From: Dyadobacter sp. 50-39
GTDB taxonomy: Bacteria > Bacteroidota > Bacteroidia > Cytophagales > Spirosomataceae
Reading direction: 5' to 3'
Length of the DNA: 64,000 bases
NCBI GenBank assembly: GCA_001898145.1
Contig: MKSR01000012.1
Span: forward strand, 124,001-188,000
A program made the translations under genes and the position numbers. Of this stretch, positions 61,501 to 64,000 are shown one piece after another (the stretch's first letter is position 1; the number at the start of each line of letters is the position of its first letter). Under the pieces are notes generated by a model. The model had not been told where the DNA came from and searched no databases. It worked only from the letters and a program-made list of their open reading frames with translations.

Positions 61501-61574
61501 TGTGCTGCCGCACGGTAAAGACCTGTGAATACCAAGCCTGTCAGCAAGAACAGGCGGAATAGCTGTTTAATCAT
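58515..61574 (-). CDS. SusC/RagA-family TonB-dependent outer-membrane importer
   Basis: 1019 residues from the ATG at 61574, which gives a clear signal peptide (cleavage after AAAQ); the in-frame ATG at 61649 adds a stretch with no signal character. Domains: CarboxypepD_reg-like (about 25-105), the SusC box with VVVVGYGEQKRKDITGSV, plug (about 115-240) and a 22-strand barrel, ending VGLSLTF with a terminal aromatic. It imports the SusD-bound ligand using TonB energy. First gene of the operon. Confidence 0.95.
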   Translation of the reverse strand: MIKQLFRLFLLTGLVFTGLYRAAAQDVITGVVKDESGQGLPGATVVEKGSTKYALTDIDGKFSIPPAKEFPFTLQISITGFQQQEIEIYEQPTEAVEVVLKTANLLDEVVVVGYGEQKRKDITGSVASVPIEIKSQPVASVERLLQGSVAGAVVTQTSGQPGGGVSVQIRGNNSITAGSDPLYVIDGFPVNNDYGLTDAGVTDGSKINPLSSINTADIENIDVLKDASATAIYGSRGANGVVIITTKSGSKNKSSINYDAYYGQQKVLRTIPLLNAAQWWQLRKDAAANSGKTASIPTIGGYSLDTTGAGTDWQDAAFRSASIQSHNLSILSGSDKTKLAISGNYFKQNGILQNTDFRRFSARINLDHQYSDRFRIFTSLNASNTKANVAPTAIVGNLLLTPPALPIYQDDGTFVVNSPFESALQNPINSLYNQLNETITNRFLGNVSGEYTIADGLKAKILIGADVVGNKQNRYLPSTTSEGAALSGDAIVGSVFTTNWLNENTVSYEKEFDEKNKVNAVAGFTAQVSQTKGAIAEAAGFATDAFEYNNLATGVTTIAPRSLASKWALASWLGRVNYAFDERYLVTFTLRADGSSKFGSGNKWGYFPSAAIGWNVNEEKFFQRFKKISLLKLRLSAGQTGNQNIPAYQSLSQLNYFRYNFSNTTVSGFAPNTVPNPNLGWEKTFQTDFGIDLGLFKNRINIIADYYYKKTTDLLLTRTVPGTSGLSDFYNGQASVVYQNIGAVSNQGVELYINSRNTEAAFKWNTIFIVSKNTNKILSLGDGVDQIIPVISAPSIAKVGYPLGSFIVYQTDGIIQEGDAPLTPQQNKSPGGQKYKDINGDGVITQAGDRVVVKNQPALTGGITNTFNYEGFDLTVFFQASLGGKLYNANRANLELGTGYTNGSDLLLDRWTPTNTNTDVKAAYQDPAITISDRFIEDATYYRLKNLSLGYTFPKALLSRLHIDNLRVYVSAQNPKTWTKYTGFDPEVSLNGQSLINKGVDQGVYPNNKSYQVGLSLTF

Positions 61575-62070
61575 TATTTGTGGTGAAATAAAATGGATAG
61601 TCGAGGCACAAGACGGCTCACCTTCATGCATATACGCAACCGCTGGCACTGAGTGCCGGCGACGCAGGGATATGCGCGAAGTTCCCGATCCGCATACGCC
61701 TCATATGCCGATCAGCAGGGTTACTGAATATTCAAGGGAATCGTCAGGAGTTCAACAACAGGGACAGCACAGGGCCGTAAAACAGGGACATGGGGACACC
61801 ACCATTTTTCCGAAGCGCAATGGCCGGATAAGAAGTACATCTTTCGCTTTCATAGGTACGATACGAATTTTGGACAAATGTTTTGCCTGACTGGTGGTTA
61901 ATCGGGCAAAGTCATTTTATATAGTCTATAAATATGATAGACAAAGTAAACTTATTGAAAATTAAAACGCAAGGCTTTGGAGTCAGAAACTTTCAGGAAG
62001 ATGGCATTTAGTGGCAGATTACCCGATTTTTACAATTCCCACATTGACCTGTCCTAATTTCAGCACCGTG
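61575..62070. other. Long leader region of the sulfatase operon
   Basis: 496 bases without a gene. Near the susC start lies an inverted repeat GCTGGCACT/AGTGCCGGC (61642-61650 with 61652-61660). Further upstream are three ACAGGG copies (61758-61763, 61769-61774, 61782-61787). AT-rich stretches at about 61915-61965 may hold the promoter (near-match TTACTTTG on the minus strand), but I see no full TAnnTTTG box. Confidence 0.45.
61758..61798. repeat. Short direct repeats ACAGGG upstream of susC
   Basis: ACAGGG at 61758, 61769 and 61782 (11 and 13 bases apart), with GGGACA at 61761, 61785 and 61793. Roughly one helix turn between copies, as in an activator site. Confidence 0.45.
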
Positions 62071-64000
62071 TCACTGTTCGGAAACGGTAGTAGGAATGTA
62101 AACATAAAACACGGAGCCCACGCCGGGGGTACCTTCGGCGGTAATGTAGCCGTGGTGGTTCTGGGCGATTTTCTTGCAGATAGCGAGCCCGATGCCGGTA
62201 CCTTCGTATTCATTCCGGCCATGAAGCCGCTGGAACAAATCGAATATCCGGTTCTCGTAACGCTGGTCGAACCCGATACCGTTGTCTGCCACGCTGATCC
62301 TGCAAAAATCCCCCTTTCCCTCCCCATCTGCCACGATGGTATAGCCCACTTGCACCAGCGGTTGCCGGTCGGGACTGCTGTACTTAATGCCATTCCCGAT
62401 CAGGTTCTGTAAAAGCTGATGAAACTGAACGGGGATGACCGGCAAAACCGGAAGCGGCTGCACTTCCACCACCGCACTTTTCTCGATAATCAGTTCTTCG
62501 AGGTCGCTTTTCACTTCGTCTGCAATGCTGTTGAGATCGGTTTCTACAAATTCGAAATTGATTCCGCTCGTGCCGGAATAGCTCAGCAAGGCCTCGATCA
62601 GCTTTTGCATCCGAATGGATGCCGCGATAATGCGTGAGAAATGATCCTTGGTGCTTTCGGAGAAATGCTGCGATTCCTTTTCCATGATCCGGCTGCTGAA
62701 TGCGCGGATCTTACGTAACGGCTCCTGCAAGTCGTGCGACGCCACATAGCTGAACGACGCAAGCTCTTCATTATTCCTGCGCAGCTCCATGTTCTTTTTA
62801 TGCAGGGCATCGCTGAGTTCGACATCCTTGGTCACGTCCTGCAAGGCCCCGATCATCAGGTGGTTGTCTCCTTCCCGGATAAAATTTCCGCTCAGCCGGA
62901 AGTACTTCATCTCGCCGTTTTTGGTAATGATCCGGTAAGTGTTCTGCACGATTACCTTCGTTTCATAGGCCCTTATGCCGTCGCGGATGGCCTGGTGCCG
63001 GTCCTCGGGATGCAGGAAAGAAAGGAATTGTTCAAAAGAAGGGATAAACTCGCGCGGCTTGTAACCAATGAGCCGGTAGAGGTTATCGGAGCATTCGAGC
63101 TCGTTGGTGGTCACATTCCAGGCGTAGCTGCCCATGTTGGCGTTCTCCTCGGAATGTCTGAAGATTGAATTCTGTATGGCTAGCTGCCGGTTGAGATCTT
63201 TGAGCCTGAGGTCCGATTTGAGTTCTTCGGAGATATTACGCGTGGTTACCGTGACGCTGTCTTCCAGTTTTTCAATCGAAGCTTCGTACCAGACGATATC
63301 GCCGCCCCGCCTGACGTCGGTCTGGTAGCTGTCCGGGCGCCCTGTTTCGACACATTTTACCAGCTTTTCGAACACACCGTTTCTGAAAATACCCGGATAC
63401 ACCTCCCGGCAGGTCTTTCCTGCCACGCTGCCCCCTTCCTCCGCACTCCGCCCGAATGCATCTTCATTGGAATACACAATACGAAAATCCATGATCCGGC
63501 CAGCCGGGTTACGGATCGGCTCATAGGAAGCAATGCCGTTTCCTGCCGTGTTGAGGATAGACTGCAAAAACTGCTCCGAGTGTTTGAGCTGCCGTGTACG
63601 CTCTTCGACCTGCGCTTCCATCTGCTCCGCAAATGTAATCTGGTCGTGGATATCCATACAGCCTCCTACATAGCCGATGAAAGTGCCGGTTGCCGTATAA
63701 CGCGGAACGCCCCTGTCGGCAATCCAGCGGTACTGGCCGTCGTGCCGGCGCAGGCGGTAATCCATACTGAACTCCCTTCGCGCATCGAAATGTGTCGTGT
63801 AAATGGAGAGACATCTCTCAAAATCGTCCGGATGAACGCCCTCCGCCCAGCCATTTCCGAGCTCCTGCTCCATACTCCGGCCGGTGAAACCGAGCCAGCC
63901 TTTATTGAAAAAGTAACAGAGCTTGTCGGGACCCGAGAGCCAGATCAGCACCGGGGCCGTGTCGGCAATGGCACGGAAACGTCCTTCCATTTCTTGTATG
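62071..64000 (-). CDS. PAS-domain sensor histidine kinase, N terminus off-window
   Basis: Open to the window edge, so only about 642 residues are seen. The first PAS domain begins RFRAIADTAPVLIWLSG, which usually follows other sequence, so the ATG at 63990 is probably internal. PAS modules lie at about 5-125, 140-260 and 275-390; HisKA has His in YVASHDLQEPLRKI and HATPase_c has DNGIGF and GTGIGLAICKKI. No membrane helices are visible. It is a paralogue of the kinase at 40581-43058 but without a regulator gene in view. It is encoded upstream of the sulfatase operon on the same strand, 497 bases away. Confidence 0.85.
   Translation of the reverse strand, partial: IQEMEGRFRAIADTAPVLIWLSGPDKLCYFFNKGWLGFTGRSMEQELGNGWAEGVHPDDFERCLSIYTTHFDARREFSMDYRLRRHDGQYRWIADRGVPRYTATGTFIGYVGGCMDIHDQITFAEQMEAQVEERTRQLKHSEQFLQSILNTAGNGIASYEPIRNPAGRIMDFRIVYSNEDAFGRSAEEGGSVAGKTCREVYPGIFRNGVFEKLVKCVETGRPDSYQTDVRRGGDIVWYEASIEKLEDSVTVTTRNISEELKSDLRLKDLNRQLAIQNSIFRHSEENANMGSYAWNVTTNELECSDNLYRLIGYKPREFIPSFEQFLSFLHPEDRHQAIRDGIRAYETKVIVQNTYRIITKNGEMKYFRLSGNFIREGDNHLMIGALQDVTKDVELSDALHKKNMELRRNNEELASFSYVASHDLQEPLRKIRAFSSRIMEKESQHFSESTKDHFSRIIAASIRMQKLIEALLSYSGTSGINFEFVETDLNSIADEVKSDLEELIIEKSAVVEVQPLPVLPVIPVQFHQLLQNLIGNGIKYSSPDRQPLVQVGYTIVADGEGKGDFCRISVADNGIGFDQRYENRIFDLFQRLHGRNEYEGTGIGLAICKKIAQNHHGYITAEGTPGVGSVFYVYIPTTVSEQ

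Noticed and set aside
61642-61660. Terminator reading of the GCTGGCACT inverted repeat before susC
   Set aside because: Good 9-bp stem but no T tract on either strand; more likely an operator or leader hairpin.
1-64000. tRNA genes, rRNA, CRISPR arrays, insertion sequences, prophage
   Set aside because: All spacers were scanned by eye for cloverleaf ends, regular repeats and transposase-like frames; none found. tRNAscan-SE and ISfinder would settle it.

Overview
The window looks like ordinary chromosome of an aerobic Bacteroidota bacterium, most likely order Cytophagales and close to Dyadobacter. I infer this from protein character and moderate GC, not from a search. The pointers are a SusC/SusD pair, the bacillithiol enzyme BshA, Bacteroidota-type families (DUF4834-like, DUF6934-like, DUF5009-like, OMP_b-brl porins), and start sites often preceded by the Bacteroidota -7 promoter box TAnnTTTG. 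I saw no rRNA, tRNA, CRISPR array, transposase or phage gene.

Layout. 1-4.6 kb: the end of an Omp85-type outer-membrane protein, then carB in a short form that stops at the boundary of the allosteric domain. 4.6-11.6 kb: housekeeping genes (DUF4834-like, bshA, a UbiA-type prenyltransferase, a secreted protein, purN, a DMT transporter, a J-domain protein, a small barrel). 11.7-21 kb: a GT-C-like membrane protein, an RNA helicase, an MsbA-like ABC exporter, a probable small structured RNA, hemA, an orphan histidine kinase, a lipoprotein and a LuxE-like acyl ligase. 21.3-25.9 kb: a GMC oxidoreductase with its Tat-signal partner, a DUF5009-type acyltransferase, a glyoxalase-fold protein and a helical-bundle protein. 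26.2-31 kb: a run of two parvulin-type periplasmic isomerases and a MoxR ATPase. 31-36.4 kb: a semialdehyde dehydrogenase, truA, glnS followed by a perfect 68-bp palindrome, an unknown protein and ferritin. 36.4-43.6 kb: HPP and FUSC membrane proteins, YwbE, an EamA transporter, a large PAS histidine kinase and a single-domain response regulator. 43.7-49.4 kb: a TonB-dependent-type receptor, a MATE exporter and a GapN-like dehydrogenase. 49.5-50.2 kb: a small AT-richer two-gene island.

50.3-61.6 kb is the most specialised part. It is one apparent minus-strand operon in the order susC, susD, sulfatase, sulfatase, sulfatase-HEAT, rhodanese-thioredoxin, with gaps of 23-55 bp and a strong two-way terminator at the end. 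It reads as an outer-membrane import system for a sulfated organic compound plus three periplasmic sulfatases. It has no glycoside hydrolase and no dedicated regulator. A second large PAS histidine kinase, cut by the window edge, lies upstream.

Most notable unexplained items: the exact 68-bp palindrome starting at the glnS stop codon, the candidate structured RNA between the ABC exporter and hemA, the sulfatase operon with its rhodanese lacking the active cysteine, an OmpA-like module inside a parvulin lipoprotein, and terminators whose T tract runs into the next gene's promoter box. Coordinates and motifs were read by eye; family names come from recognition and were not confirmed by search.
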